A DNA stretch of 64,000 bases from Salegentibacter sp. (GTDB lineage: Bacteria > Bacteroidota > Bacteroidia > Flavobacteriales > Flavobacteriaceae): the NCBI GenBank assembly GCA_024635795.1, contig JAGXIH010000020.1, positions 1 through 64,000 of the forward strand. The letters are read 5' to 3'. Positions 42,970 through 50,966 of this stretch are shown in pieces. Position numbers and translations under genes: made by a program. The stretch's first letter is position 1. Every line of letters starts with the position of its first letter. The notes beneath the pieces were generated by a model. It was given only the letters and a program-made list of their open reading frames with translations. It had not been told where the DNA came from and ran no database searches.

Positions 42970-44001
42970 TTAGGCGTAATACCAATAACTATCTTCAAAA
43001 ATCACTTCTAGCCAGCCGTATTGCGTATTATACAACCAGGCATCATACATCCGTAAAACTGTTAACCCATTAATGGTATAATATTCACCGTTAATGTAGG
43101 TGGGTTCAGTACCTCCACCGGGATACATTGCATTTATTCCCTGCTTGTCCCCACTGGACAATTGCGAACGTTGTACATTATAGGTACTCCCATTGGTCTT
43201 TGTTATTGTAGGTTCTCCGTTCTTGGAAAAAGAATACGAGCCATACATCATTATTGATCCGAGGTCCAGGCTGGAAGTATATTCATCACCATCAAATCCA
43301 CCTTCATCGTAAGTATGGAAATTGTGTTCTGTTCCACTTTTTATATTATCGTAATGAACGGTGATATAGTTACTCCTGTCTACCCGACTTTGCTCGTGCC
43401 ATAGGCCAACGGCATGACCAATCTCGTGAATAGTGTTACCGGTGGAGCAACTACTGGAAAGAGTTATGTTTTGTCTCCCTCCAATCATTCCAACATAAGA
43501 AGAACATCCGGAACCAGAAGTGAAGTATACATAATTCGACTGTCCCGATCTTTCAATGAATTGAATGTTGGTATTGGCTTCCCAATGCTTCAAGGCATCA
43601 TACACCCTATCTTTACTGGGTAAACTTCCATCAATAGAATAATAGACCTTATTATCTGGCCATAAACCGTTGGTACGGCCTACACTTTTTTGATCAACTT
43701 CTTCGCCTTTTTCATAAACCAGTTTCTGAGGCTTTGAACTGGTTAAATGTGCGGGAATCATAATATCCCCCTGATAGACGTAATCCTTACCCTGTTTCTC
43801 AACCGGAATCTTTTGCCCGGTATAATAAACTTCTGATACGGGTCCAACATTGTCGGGATAGGCTATCTCTGTAAGTGATTCCCCAAGCTCGTTGGTCTCT
43901 GTTTGTGTTTGTGTTTGTGTTTCTTCTGTTTCATTAATTGGATCTTTACTACAGGCCATAATTGTTAGAACCGATAGTAACATAAATTTGCTTTTTCTCA
44001 T
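42970..44001 (-). CDS. Astacin-like (M12A) zinc metalloprotease lipoprotein
   Basis: A lipoprotein signal ends at Cys17 (TIMAC). A Thr/Gln/Glu-rich linker follows (QTQTQTET, coded by 3.7 GTTTGT hexamers at 43901-43922), then a propeptide with YQGDIMIPAHL and the catalytic domain with HEIGHAVGLWHE (His192, Glu193, His196, His202) and the Met-turn SIMMYGSYSF, as in flavastacin and astacin. After residue 295 comes a small C-terminal module of about 45 residues with an aromatic end. The enzyme should be anchored in the outer membrane, probably at the surface, and would degrade external protein. Confidence 0.93.
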   Translation of the reverse strand: MRKSKFMLLSVLTIMACSKDPINETEETQTQTQTETNELGESLTEIAYPDNVGPVSEVYYTGQKIPVEKQGKDYVYQGDIMIPAHLTSSKPQKLVYEKGEEVDQKSVGRTNGLWPDNKVYYSIDGSLPSKDRVYDALKHWEANTNIQFIERSGQSNYVYFTSGSGCSSYVGMIGGRQNITLSSSCSTGNTIHEIGHAVGLWHEQSRVDRSNYITVHYDNIKSGTEHNFHTYDEGGFDGDEYTSSLDLGSIMMYGSYSFSKNGEPTITKTNGSTYNVQRSQLSSGDKQGINAMYPGGGTEPTYINGEYYTINGLTVLRMYDAWLYNTQYGWLEVIFEDSYWYYA

Positions 44002-44441
44002 AAGTAGGGTTTTTCCTAAATTTTGTTAATAATGATTTTAATTAAATTTACTGACTCAGGTTTTACAAAGGTTATTCCAAAAATTTTTATCAATTAAGCT
44101 TCTAATTAATTAATAGTCAGTTTCCTACAAAAAAAATAAGAATCCAGATAATTAACTATCCCGGGGCTGGGTAGTTCCATATCTTTCTTCTTGAATAGTG
44201 TAATGAAACTCACTGAAAATGAATTACTTAAAGGCAAAGATTAATTATTAACCCTGGCAACACTCTGAGTTAGATAATACTAACATAGTAAACTCCATAT
44301 TTTAATATAATTTTTTGATAAATTTAACAAAAAATAAAGCTGTCCGAAATAATTCGGACAGCTTCTTATTCCTACCACGGAGGTAGAGAATAATATCCAG
44401 TTAATTAGTCACCCCCCGGTTAATTAATATAACTGGATTTA
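44002..44441. other. 440-base intergenic stretch
   Basis: It carries the terminator of the lipoprotein genes (44337-44364), directly followed by a second hairpin TTATTCCTACC/GGTAGAGAATAA (44366-44393). The rest (44002-44330) must contain the promoter of the protease gene, but no TAnnTTTG box is convincing, and no coding sequence is seen. Confidence 0.6.
44337..44364 (-). terminator. Terminator behind the three-lipoprotein cluster
   Basis: A perfect 12-bp stem AAGCTGTCCGAA / TTCGGACAGCTT with a four-base loop is followed on the minus strand by TATTTTTTG. It lies 78 bases after the stop codon of the last paralogue. Confidence 0.88.
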
Positions 44442-45989
44442 TTAATCACATACATTCGCAACGATAGAAACATAGAATGTTGAACCAGAATCGAAATTTT
44501 GGACGAGTTCATTAACTGCTGCTGTTCCTGTAGCTCCCAGGTCTGATGCTGCAATACAAACTGAATCATCAGTAAAGGATGCTGTTGGTGAAAACATAAT
44601 TCTATAATCTTCTAACGTATAGCCATCCTCAACACCGAAGATATACCTGAAATCATCACCTTCTTCCGGGAATGAAACAATAGCGACTCTTGACTCAAAT
44701 GTTTCCCCTAAGAAATAAGGTTGTCCAATGGTCACTTCGAACCATCCGTTGGTATCATTAAGATAATAATCAGGACAATCAGCTGTTTCCACAAAATCAC
44801 ATGGTTCAGGCTCTGTACCTCCATTAATTTCACAGCCTACCTCGTCAACCGTAACACCAGAAGGGGTGTTTGCACATTCATCAATTCCATCACGAACTCC
44901 ATCACCATCGCTGTCAGGACAACCTTGTGTTGCCACTGTACCATCTACCTCAGGACAAAGATCATCACCATTTAAAACTCCATCGCCATCACAATCGGCC
45001 GCCGGGTCAGTGAGATCACATTCATCACCACCACCATTATCATCATCATCACAGCCAAATCTTGCGTGGAAGTATTCAACGGTTTCTCCATCATCATTAA
45101 GGTTAGCCCAAATATCATTTCGGCTTAAAGAACCTTCAATTGGATCCATCATTTCAGGAGCATCATATACCCCTTCGAAATCGAGTAAGGTTAAACTATA
45201 ATGGATGTATTTTTCATCATCATCATAGGAAGAAAGATCTGGTAAAGCAAAACAGATAGGTGAAGCTGATGGATCTTCTCCGTTTAGATCAACATTATTG
45301 ACCATACCTGAATATAGTTCAGTACCGTCTTCTAACCAGATATCTACAGAGAAACGTGCAGGATAGTGACGACCATCATCATCACAGTAGTTTGCAAAGA
45401 AACAGTATTCAAAAGCTTCTTTTTCTATAATGTCGAAGAATAAATATCCATATTCGTTGACCATACGGTCATCAAAACATAGAACCTCTACGTCTACATA
45501 TTTCTTCACTCCGGCTCCAAGACTTATATCAATTGGAAGAGGATTATCAACGAAATCAGCCAGGTCACCACCTAATTTTGGTGCAATCCAGATCATTTCG
45601 TCATCTGAGTTGTAAACCGCAAAATAGGTTAAAACATAATCACCCGGTGTCAGTTCAAGATCGGCTGATTCCTGGGTAAACCATACATCCTCTCCATTTT
45701 CCTCGATAGGAGTTGGATGAACATTGACCACTAAGGGAGTTTCCATAGTGCCCACGTTTTCATCACCAGTTAGGACAACATGCACATAGGCAGGTTCATC
45801 ATCACCACAAGCAGGAATACCGAGATCGGCCTGTTGCCTGCTGTTGTTCACAAGATCATTTAAGACAGTTTCAAAGGACAGGGTAGCCGTAGCATCATCC
45901 TGTAAAACATCAGTTTCTTCTTTACTACACGAAGTAAATAACATTGCTATTATAGCAATGGCCCCCATGTATTTATTAAAATTTTTCAT
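44442..45989 (-). CDS. Paralogous lipoprotein C: shared N-terminal module, TSP3-like Asp repeats and unique C-terminal domain
   Basis: A lipoprotein signal ends in FTSC (Cys21). Residues about 35-310 are the module shared with the next two genes: [54 protein letters not shown] and [10 protein letters not shown], with conserved cysteines. Residues about 325-395 have thrombospondin type 3-like calcium repeats (DCDGDGVLNGDDLCPEVDG, DSDGDGVRDGIDECA). The last 120 residues, with WFEVTIGQPYFLGETFES, are unlike the paralogues. No enzyme motif is visible; a surface or adhesive role is inferred from the TSP3 repeats. Confidence 0.8.
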   Translation of the reverse strand: MKNFNKYMGAIAIIAMLFTSCSKEETDVLQDDATATLSFETVLNDLVNNSRQQADLGIPACGDDEPAYVHVVLTGDENVGTMETPLVVNVHPTPIEENGEDVWFTQESADLELTPGDYVLTYFAVYNSDDEMIWIAPKLGGDLADFVDNPLPIDISLGAGVKKYVDVEVLCFDDRMVNEYGYLFFDIIEKEAFEYCFFANYCDDDGRHYPARFSVDIWLEDGTELYSGMVNNVDLNGEDPSASPICFALPDLSSYDDDEKYIHYSLTLLDFEGVYDAPEMMDPIEGSLSRNDIWANLNDDGETVEYFHARFGCDDDDNGGGDECDLTDPAADCDGDGVLNGDDLCPEVDGTVATQGCPDSDGDGVRDGIDECANTPSGVTVDEVGCEINGGTEPEPCDFVETADCPDYYLNDTNGWFEVTIGQPYFLGETFESRVAIVSFPEEGDDFRYIFGVEDGYTLEDYRIMFSPTASFTDDSVCIAASDLGATGTAAVNELVQNFDSGSTFYVSIVANVCD

Positions 45990-46004
45990 AATTAAATTAT
46001 TTAA

Positions 46005-46018
46005 GAATGGTTATTAAA
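46005..46018 (-). promoter_or_regulatory. Conserved leader motif, copy of paralogue C
   Basis: GAATGGTTATTAAA on the plus strand, 16 bases upstream of the start codon, corresponds to GAATGGTTAATAAA ahead of the two other paralogues. Confidence 0.45.
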
Positions 46019-46034
46019 GTGTTTTGTAATAAGA

Positions 46035-46071
46035 AATAAAGGGAAAGGCATAATTCACCTTTCCCTTTATT
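46035..46071 (-). terminator. Terminator between paralogues B and C
   Basis: A perfect 14-bp stem AATAAAGGGAAAGG / CCTTTCCCTTTATT with a nine-base loop begins four bases after the stop of paralogue B. There is only a short T-run (TTTCTTATT on the minus strand), so partial read-through to paralogue C is possible. Confidence 0.75.
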
Positions 46072-46075
46072 AATT

Positions 46076-47464
46076 TTAAAAATCATGTAAATCAATTGCT
46101 CCACAGGCTACAGCAAGACCGGGAACATATGTCCCGTCTACCGTCATCCCATGAATGTTGATAGTTCTATCCTGTAATTGCCCCAATGCTGTAAGCTCGG
46201 CACCGGTTAGGGTAAATTCCCTGTTGTAATTAAGCGATCCCCAACTAGAGAATGCATTTGGCCATTCTCCGCTTTGTTCTCTAAGATCAAAGATTGGTGC
46301 TCCGGAATCATCACAGCTTTCACCTTCATGAATATGCTGTGGATGTCTGCGGTTATTACCTCTTTCAAGGTTAGTTGCCATTACTGTTGCTCTCAACATA
46401 TTGTCTTCAAGCTTAAAATATGCGAACCCAAATACCTCAGATCCATTTTCAGGATATAGACAGGCTTTATAGTGTTTAGCATCATCTCGTGGATCCTGGA
46501 ATATTGGAGGTTCATCGCCGGTTTCACAACCTTCTCTGAAGTGCCAGTAATCTAGGTTATCTTCTCCATCAAAGAAGCTTTTTACTTCAGTATCGGTGAT
46601 AGTACCAATTCTAATTATTTCTTCAGTAACATCTCCGTAGGCATCAGAACTTATAAGAGTGATCTCAAAATAATATTCATCATCTGCGCTGGTGTCTGGT
46701 AAGGCCATACATAATGGTGTTCCTGCCCAGTCTCCATCGTCATTTAACTCTACGGTATTGCTAAGATCATCATAAAGCTGAGTGCCTTTTTCATCATCTT
46801 CCCACACCCATACATCTACGCTAAAGGCAGCAGGATAGTGTCTTCCACTAGGAGGACAGAAGTTTCCGAAAATACAGAACTCAATAGCCTGTTTTCCAAT
46901 AATATCGAAGAACAGGTATCCGTATTCGTTAACCATACGGTCATCAAAACATAAAACCTCTACGTCTACATATTTTTTAACTCCGGCTCCAAGGTTAATG
47001 TCAAGTGGGAGTGGATTGTCTACGAAATCGGCCAGGTCACCACCGGTGGTAGGTGCAAGCCAGATCATGTCTCCTCCTGCATTAAATACAGCAAAATATG
47101 TTAAAGTATAGGATCCCGGTGTTAATTCAAGATCTCCGGACTCCTGGGTGAACCATACTTCCTGTTCACCTTCCATTATAGGAGTAGGATTAACATCGAT
47201 CACCAAAGGATCTTCTTCGGTTCCAATATTCTCGTCTCCGGTTAGAATTACTTCTACATAGGCCGGTGCATCATCTCCACAGGCAGGAATACCAAGATCG
47301 GCCTGTTGTCTGCTGGTGGTAACCAGGTCATTCAGCAGTGTTCCAAAGGAAAGGGTTGCTTTCTCGCCTCCGTTGTCGATCATCGGAGTTTCTTCCTTAC
47401 TACAGGAGGTAAAAAGCATCGCGAAAACCGCAATACCTCCCAGGAATAGTTTAAAGTTTTTCAT
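46076..47464 (-). CDS. Paralogous lipoprotein B: shared N-terminal module and CHRD-like C-terminal domain
   Basis: The signal and lipobox (FTSC, Cys21) and the module to about residue 310 match the neighbours ([49 protein letters not shown]). There are no TSP3 repeats. Instead residues 330-462 form a CHRD-like domain: ACLYPENGSEVFGFAYF, MLRATVMATNLERG, HPQHIHEG and DRTINIHGM. CHRD domains are found in chordin and in many secreted bacterial proteins and are thought to bind protein or metal. The change of C-terminal part behind a conserved module suggests modular exchange. Confidence 0.8.
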   Translation of the reverse strand: MKNFKLFLGGIAVFAMLFTSCSKEETPMIDNGGEKATLSFGTLLNDLVTTSRQQADLGIPACGDDAPAYVEVILTGDENIGTEEDPLVIDVNPTPIMEGEQEVWFTQESGDLELTPGSYTLTYFAVFNAGGDMIWLAPTTGGDLADFVDNPLPLDINLGAGVKKYVDVEVLCFDDRMVNEYGYLFFDIIGKQAIEFCIFGNFCPPSGRHYPAAFSVDVWVWEDDEKGTQLYDDLSNTVELNDDGDWAGTPLCMALPDTSADDEYYFEITLISSDAYGDVTEEIIRIGTITDTEVKSFFDGEDNLDYWHFREGCETGDEPPIFQDPRDDAKHYKACLYPENGSEVFGFAYFKLEDNMLRATVMATNLERGNNRRHPQHIHEGESCDDSGAPIFDLREQSGEWPNAFSSWGSLNYNREFTLTGAELTALGQLQDRTINIHGMTVDGTYVPGLAVACGAIDLHDF

Positions 47465-47494
47465 AATTAAAAAATTTAAGGTTAATAAATAAGT

Positions 47495-47508
47495 GAATGG
47501 TTAATAAA
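47495..47508 (-). promoter_or_regulatory. Conserved leader motif, copy of paralogue B
   Basis: GAATGGTTAATAAA on the plus strand, 31 bases upstream of the start codon. A perfect 12-bp palindrome GGCCAATTGGCC (47520-47531) lies just beyond it. Confidence 0.45.
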
Positions 47509-47566
47509 ATTATTGAGATGGCCAATTGGCCGTAACTTTTCATGATTTCAGTGAAATATGCAGCTA

Positions 47567-47609
47567 ATTAATCTCCGGCTCTCCATATAAGGAGAAGCCG
47601 GATATTAAT
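47567..47609 (-). terminator. Hairpin behind paralogue A
   Basis: ATTAAT-TCCGGCT-CTCC pairs with GGAG-AGCCGGA-ATTAAT around loop ATATAA, with one mismatch and one bulge, 21 bases after the stop codon. The minus-strand T-run is poor, so it may be an attenuator or stabiliser rather than a full terminator. Confidence 0.6.
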
Positions 47610-47629
47610 TTTACAACATTTAAAATTAC

Positions 47630-49294
47630 CTAGTCCATATCATCATCATCTGGACAAACATCCAGGTGGACAACAAGCCAGAAGTCTCCGTCACCGGAAT
47701 ATTCAGTATCCCATGAATAATCATCATCAAATGCAGGAAGATCATTTCCGAATTGTCCTGGAGCAGTAGTGGTTGGCATATCCTCATCATCGAAGTATAG
47801 ATGACCACCGTCAGCTTCCGCACCATCGCAAAGATCGATATCAACTGTTACCTCATCTCCTTCTACAGTTAGATGAACTACACCTACTAAGTAGCCTTTA
47901 TCAGTATCATTTTTACCGGCTGCGGCATAGATATTATACTCATAAGTACCATCTAAATCGTCGAAATTAAGTGCCCATCCCCATCGGTTGTTTCCTAATT
48001 CAAGGTCCTGAAGAGTGTAATCACCAACCATAAAGGCTGTTTCACAGCTACCAAGATCGGTTTCACAGTCGTCTCCGTTTCCGTTATCATCTTCTAGACA
48101 GTCTGGAATACCGTTTTCATCTTCATCAATGGTATCGTCATCATCTGGACATACATCACATGCATCACCTACACCATCTTCATCGGTATCAGCTTGATCT
48201 TCATTATCTACGAAAGGACAGTTGTCACAAACATCGCCATGACTATCGTCATCAGAATTTTCCTGATTTGGATTGTAAACATTTGGACAGTTGTCATCGT
48301 CGTTTGGAACATCATCGTCATCATCATCATTTGGTGGAGGTGGTGTGTCGCCACAATTGAAACGGATGTGTTCGTAATATACATTATCAGCTCCGTCAAA
48401 ATTAGCTTCGATCTCATTTCTGCTTAGAGAACCTGATTCTACATAAGTTCCAACAGTTCCATATACATCGCCCCAGTCAAGTAAAGTGATCTCATAATGG
48501 ATGTATTCAACATCATCTCCGTAAGAAGCGATATTTGGAAGTGCAAAGCATAATGGATCTGCAGATGGTTCTCCTGTAGCATCAACACTATTGATTTCAC
48601 CTGAGTAAAGTAGTTCGGTTTCACCTTCCAACCAGATGTCTACAGAGAAACGAGCAGGATAGTGTCGTCCGTTGTCATCACAGTAATTGGCAAAGAAGCA
48701 ATATTCGAAGGCTTCTTTTCCAATAATATCAAAGAATAAGTAACCGTATTCATTGACCAGACGATCATCAAAGCACAACACCTCTACGTCTACATACTTC
48801 TTAACTCCGGCACCAAGCGAAATATCAATTGGTAAAGGAGTATCAACGAAGTCTGCAAGGTCACCTCCTGTTGTTGGTGCCATCCAGATCAATACGTCGT
48901 CCTCATTATAAACTGAGAAATAAGTAAGCTGGTAGTCTCCGGGAGTTAGTTCAAGATCGGCAGATTCCTCAGTGAAATAAACCATTTCTCCATCTTCTTC
49001 GATAGGAGTTTCATTTACCGGAATCATAAGAGGATCGGTCATAGTACCAACATTTTCCTCTCCGGTAAGTACTACGTGTACATACGCCGGTGCATCATCA
49101 CTACATAGGGGAATTAAATCACCTATTGCCTGTTTATTGGCACTGTCCATCAGGTCATTCAAAGCAGAAGCGAAAGAAAGCGTCGCCTTTTCCTGATTTT
49201 CGATAACCGATGGGTTGTCCTCCGTACTACAGGAGGAAAATAGCATTGCAAAAATTGCAATTGCTGAAAAATAATACCTAAAGTTTTTCATCAT
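47630..49294 (-). CDS. Paralogous lipoprotein A: shared N-terminal module, long Asp-rich TSP3 repeats and unique C-terminal domain
   Basis: A lipoprotein signal ends in FSSC. The shared module ([45 protein letters not shown]) reaches to about residue 315. Then follow thrombospondin type 3 repeats, [51 protein letters not shown], which should bind calcium in linear order. The last 140 residues ([20 protein letters not shown] and a Cys-ending tail [10 protein letters not shown]) are not found in the two neighbours. It is the first gene of the set, downstream of a LuxR-type regulator. Confidence 0.8.
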   Translation of the reverse strand: MMKNFRYYFSAIAIFAMLFSSCSTEDNPSVIENQEKATLSFASALNDLMDSANKQAIGDLIPLCSDDAPAYVHVVLTGEENVGTMTDPLMIPVNETPIEEDGEMVYFTEESADLELTPGDYQLTYFSVYNEDDVLIWMAPTTGGDLADFVDTPLPIDISLGAGVKKYVDVEVLCFDDRLVNEYGYLFFDIIGKEAFEYCFFANYCDDNGRHYPARFSVDIWLEGETELLYSGEINSVDATGEPSADPLCFALPNIASYGDDVEYIHYEITLLDWGDVYGTVGTYVESGSLSRNEIEANFDGADNVYYEHIRFNCGDTPPPPNDDDDDDVPNDDDNCPNVYNPNQENSDDDSHGDVCDNCPFVDNEDQADTDEDGVGDACDVCPDDDDTIDEDENGIPDCLEDDNGNGDDCETDLGSCETAFMVGDYTLQDLELGNNRWGWALNFDDLDGTYEYNIYAAAGKNDTDKGYLVGVVHLTVEGDEVTVDIDLCDGAEADGGHLYFDDEDMPTTTAPGQFGNDLPAFDDDYSWDTEYSGDGDFWLVVHLDVCPDDDDMD

Positions 49295-49322
49295 TAAAGA
49301 TTTTTAGTTAATAATTATTTTA

Positions 49323-49336
49323 GAATGGTTAATAAA
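49323..49336 (-). promoter_or_regulatory. Conserved leader motif, copy of paralogue A
   Basis: GAATGGTTAATAAA on the plus strand, 29 bases upstream of the start codon, identical over 14 bases to the copy of paralogue B. Confidence 0.45.
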
Positions 49337-49409
49337 TATATAGGTACCCAAAATGGGTGATCTATCAAAAATGCATTGAACACAATTGTTGGGGAAAAGT
49401 TCACGTAAC

Positions 49410-49443
49410 AGATAAGATGCGAAGTGGGGTGACTATCTTATCT
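49410..49443. promoter_or_regulatory. Inverted repeat between the LuxR-type gene and the lipoprotein cluster
   Basis: AGATAAGAT (49410-49418) and ATCTTATCT (49435-49443) are perfect 9-bp inverted arms separated by 16 bases. No T-run follows, so an operator is at least as likely as a terminator of the regulator gene. Confidence 0.45.
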
Positions 49444-49523
49444 TTAATTCTATTATAAATGTAGTTTAATTAATGCAGGAACACCATGGGGGGAAACCCG
49501 TAATATTGATTTAAATGTGAGGA

Positions 49524-50540
49524 TTACGCCTTCTGGGAATCTATCAAATTATGGTTAATGGCATAGATAATACTTTCCAGTATCGTTTCAGAATTGGTCC
49601 TTTTAATAATATTAGATCGATGCTTCTCTATGGTTTTAGGGGAAATAAATAAGGTTGAAGAAATATCCTTTGTTTTATAACCCTTGATCAATAACTGGAT
49701 GATCTCTTTCTCCCTTTTAGTGAAGCTAAATTCAGGGATATTACTGTTTTCCTTAAAACAAGCCTCTACCAGCTCTGAACTTGTCCCGAGCTTAGGATTT
49801 ACTATGACCTCATCTCCATTGAAATCTATTATCATAATAAAATGATTCCCGTAATTCTTATTCAGTTTTGAGAAACTTATTTTCGCATCGCGAATCTTAT
49901 TGGACCTGAGGAGAAGAGCGGTTTTTGTAGAGGCTTTCATATGTTTGCCTCTGCCAAAATTCCGAAGGGCATTTTTCACCTTAGCTTTATTTTCACATTG
50001 TACCAGGTCGGTAAGTTTTAATCCCTGGATTTTCTCTATTCTGAAGTGCTGTTTGAACGAATCATTCATTGCGACAATTTCATCCTGCTGAAGTAAAACT
50101 ACAGGCTTAGCCATAAGATTAAACAATCCCATAAAAGAATCTTTCCAAAAATTAGAAAGCGAATTATTTGCAAAAACGAGTTTTATGATCTTTCCGCACA
50201 AGGCCTGGACAGAGGGGGAATAAATAAATTCGTCTACTACCTTTCTAAAACGACTCTCTACTTCCATCTTCAAACTTTCATCGGCATAAACGATAAGCCA
50301 GGCTTTATTAAGAAAGTGAGTAGATTTAAAATTAGAAATATTTTTAAAGTTTCTTCCGGATCTGTAGGAAGCATAATCAATTAATATGATATCCGGCAAT
50401 AAATTCAATGCGCAATTGAATCCTGTGTGCAAGGAACTGGCTGTATGAACTTCAAAATGCATACTAAGCCCCTCTTTAATGCCCCTTTGGAGTTCACTCC
50501 TGCTGGTAATCAACAACAGTTGTTTCTTATCTGTAATCAT
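49524..50540 (-). CDS. Receiver-PAS-LuxR type transcriptional regulator
   Basis: From the ATG at 50540 the protein has 338 residues (the frame extends to a TTG at 50582). Residues 5-120 resemble a divergent response-regulator receiver, with IILIDYASY giving a possible phosphoacceptor Asp55; acidic pocket residues near the N-terminus are missing, so phosphorylation is doubtful. Residues about 135-250 look PAS-like (VVLLQQDEIVAMNDSF). Residues 272-318 are a LuxR/GerE helix-turn-helix (TKREKEIIQLLIKGYKTKDI, SPKTIEKHRSNI). It lies upstream of and parallel to the three lipoprotein genes and is the best candidate for their regulator. Confidence 0.85.
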   Translation of the reverse strand: MITDKKQLLLITSRSELQRGIKEGLSMHFEVHTASSLHTGFNCALNLLPDIILIDYASYRSGRNFKNISNFKSTHFLNKAWLIVYADESLKMEVESRFRKVVDEFIYSPSVQALCGKIIKLVFANNSLSNFWKDSFMGLFNLMAKPVVLLQQDEIVAMNDSFKQHFRIEKIQGLKLTDLVQCENKAKVKNALRNFGRGKHMKASTKTALLLRSNKIRDAKISFSKLNKNYGNHFIMIIDFNGDEVIVNPKLGTSSELVEACFKENSNIPEFSFTKREKEIIQLLIKGYKTKDISSTLFISPKTIEKHRSNIIKRTNSETILESIIYAINHNLIDSQKA

Positions 50541-50556
50541 TCCACTATATTTTAGT

Positions 50557-50568
50557 GTGCCTAGGCAC
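50557..50568. promoter_or_regulatory. Perfect palindrome upstream of the LuxR-type gene
   Basis: GTGCCTAGGCAC is a perfect 12-bp palindrome ending 17 bases before the start codon, in the place expected for an autoregulatory operator. Confidence 0.5.
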
Positions 50569-50582
50569 TGGTTAATAAGCAA

Positions 50583-50966
50583 TACTAACTGTTCGGGGCA
50601 GTAGTTTACAAACCCACAATAAATTGGAGTTTGGCTTCCGGGGGGGAATAATTAAAGATTTGGGTAAGAATTTACTATCTCAAATATAGGTGAAATTACC
50701 CATTCTTCGGAAATTTTTTATGTAATATTATACTGACATCCAATAAGTTAAATGACTGTTTTATTACCGTTTTTTACAGTCTAAATTTGAATTTTATGGA
50801 ACCCTAAAGTTTTATTTAACAAACCATTTACATTTATGGATTCCCGGAAAATTCCTAAAACCATCCAATACCACTCAAAACATTACGTCTTAATTAACAG
50901 GCATCAGATTAAGCTTTCTTTTTAGTTAGCAACACTTTAAGTACCTTTGCCACCTTGTTTAAAAAT
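50583..50966. other. Divergent intergenic region between the LuxR-type gene and uvrA
   Basis: About 384 A/T-rich bases with no coding sequence. It holds the palindrome side of the regulator promoter on the left and the uvrA promoter (TACCTTTG, 50942-50949) on the right. Nothing else is recognised. Confidence 0.6.
50942..50949 (+). promoter_or_regulatory. -7 promoter element of uvrA
   Basis: TACCTTTG matches TAnnTTTG; a T-rich -33 candidate (TTTTTAG) lies about 18 bases upstream. The predicted leader is very short, about 10-15 bases. Confidence 0.5.

Noticed and set aside
48160-48427. Plus-strand open frames rich in His, Arg and Ile opposite the lipoprotein A gene
   Set aside because: They are the complement of the Asp-rich TSP3 codons (GAT/GAC) and have no start context or family likeness.
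44406-49435. TAGTCACCCC at 44406 and its inverted copy at 49426 as borders of the lipoprotein island
   Set aside because: A 10-base match between two stretches of several hundred bases is expected by chance often enough.
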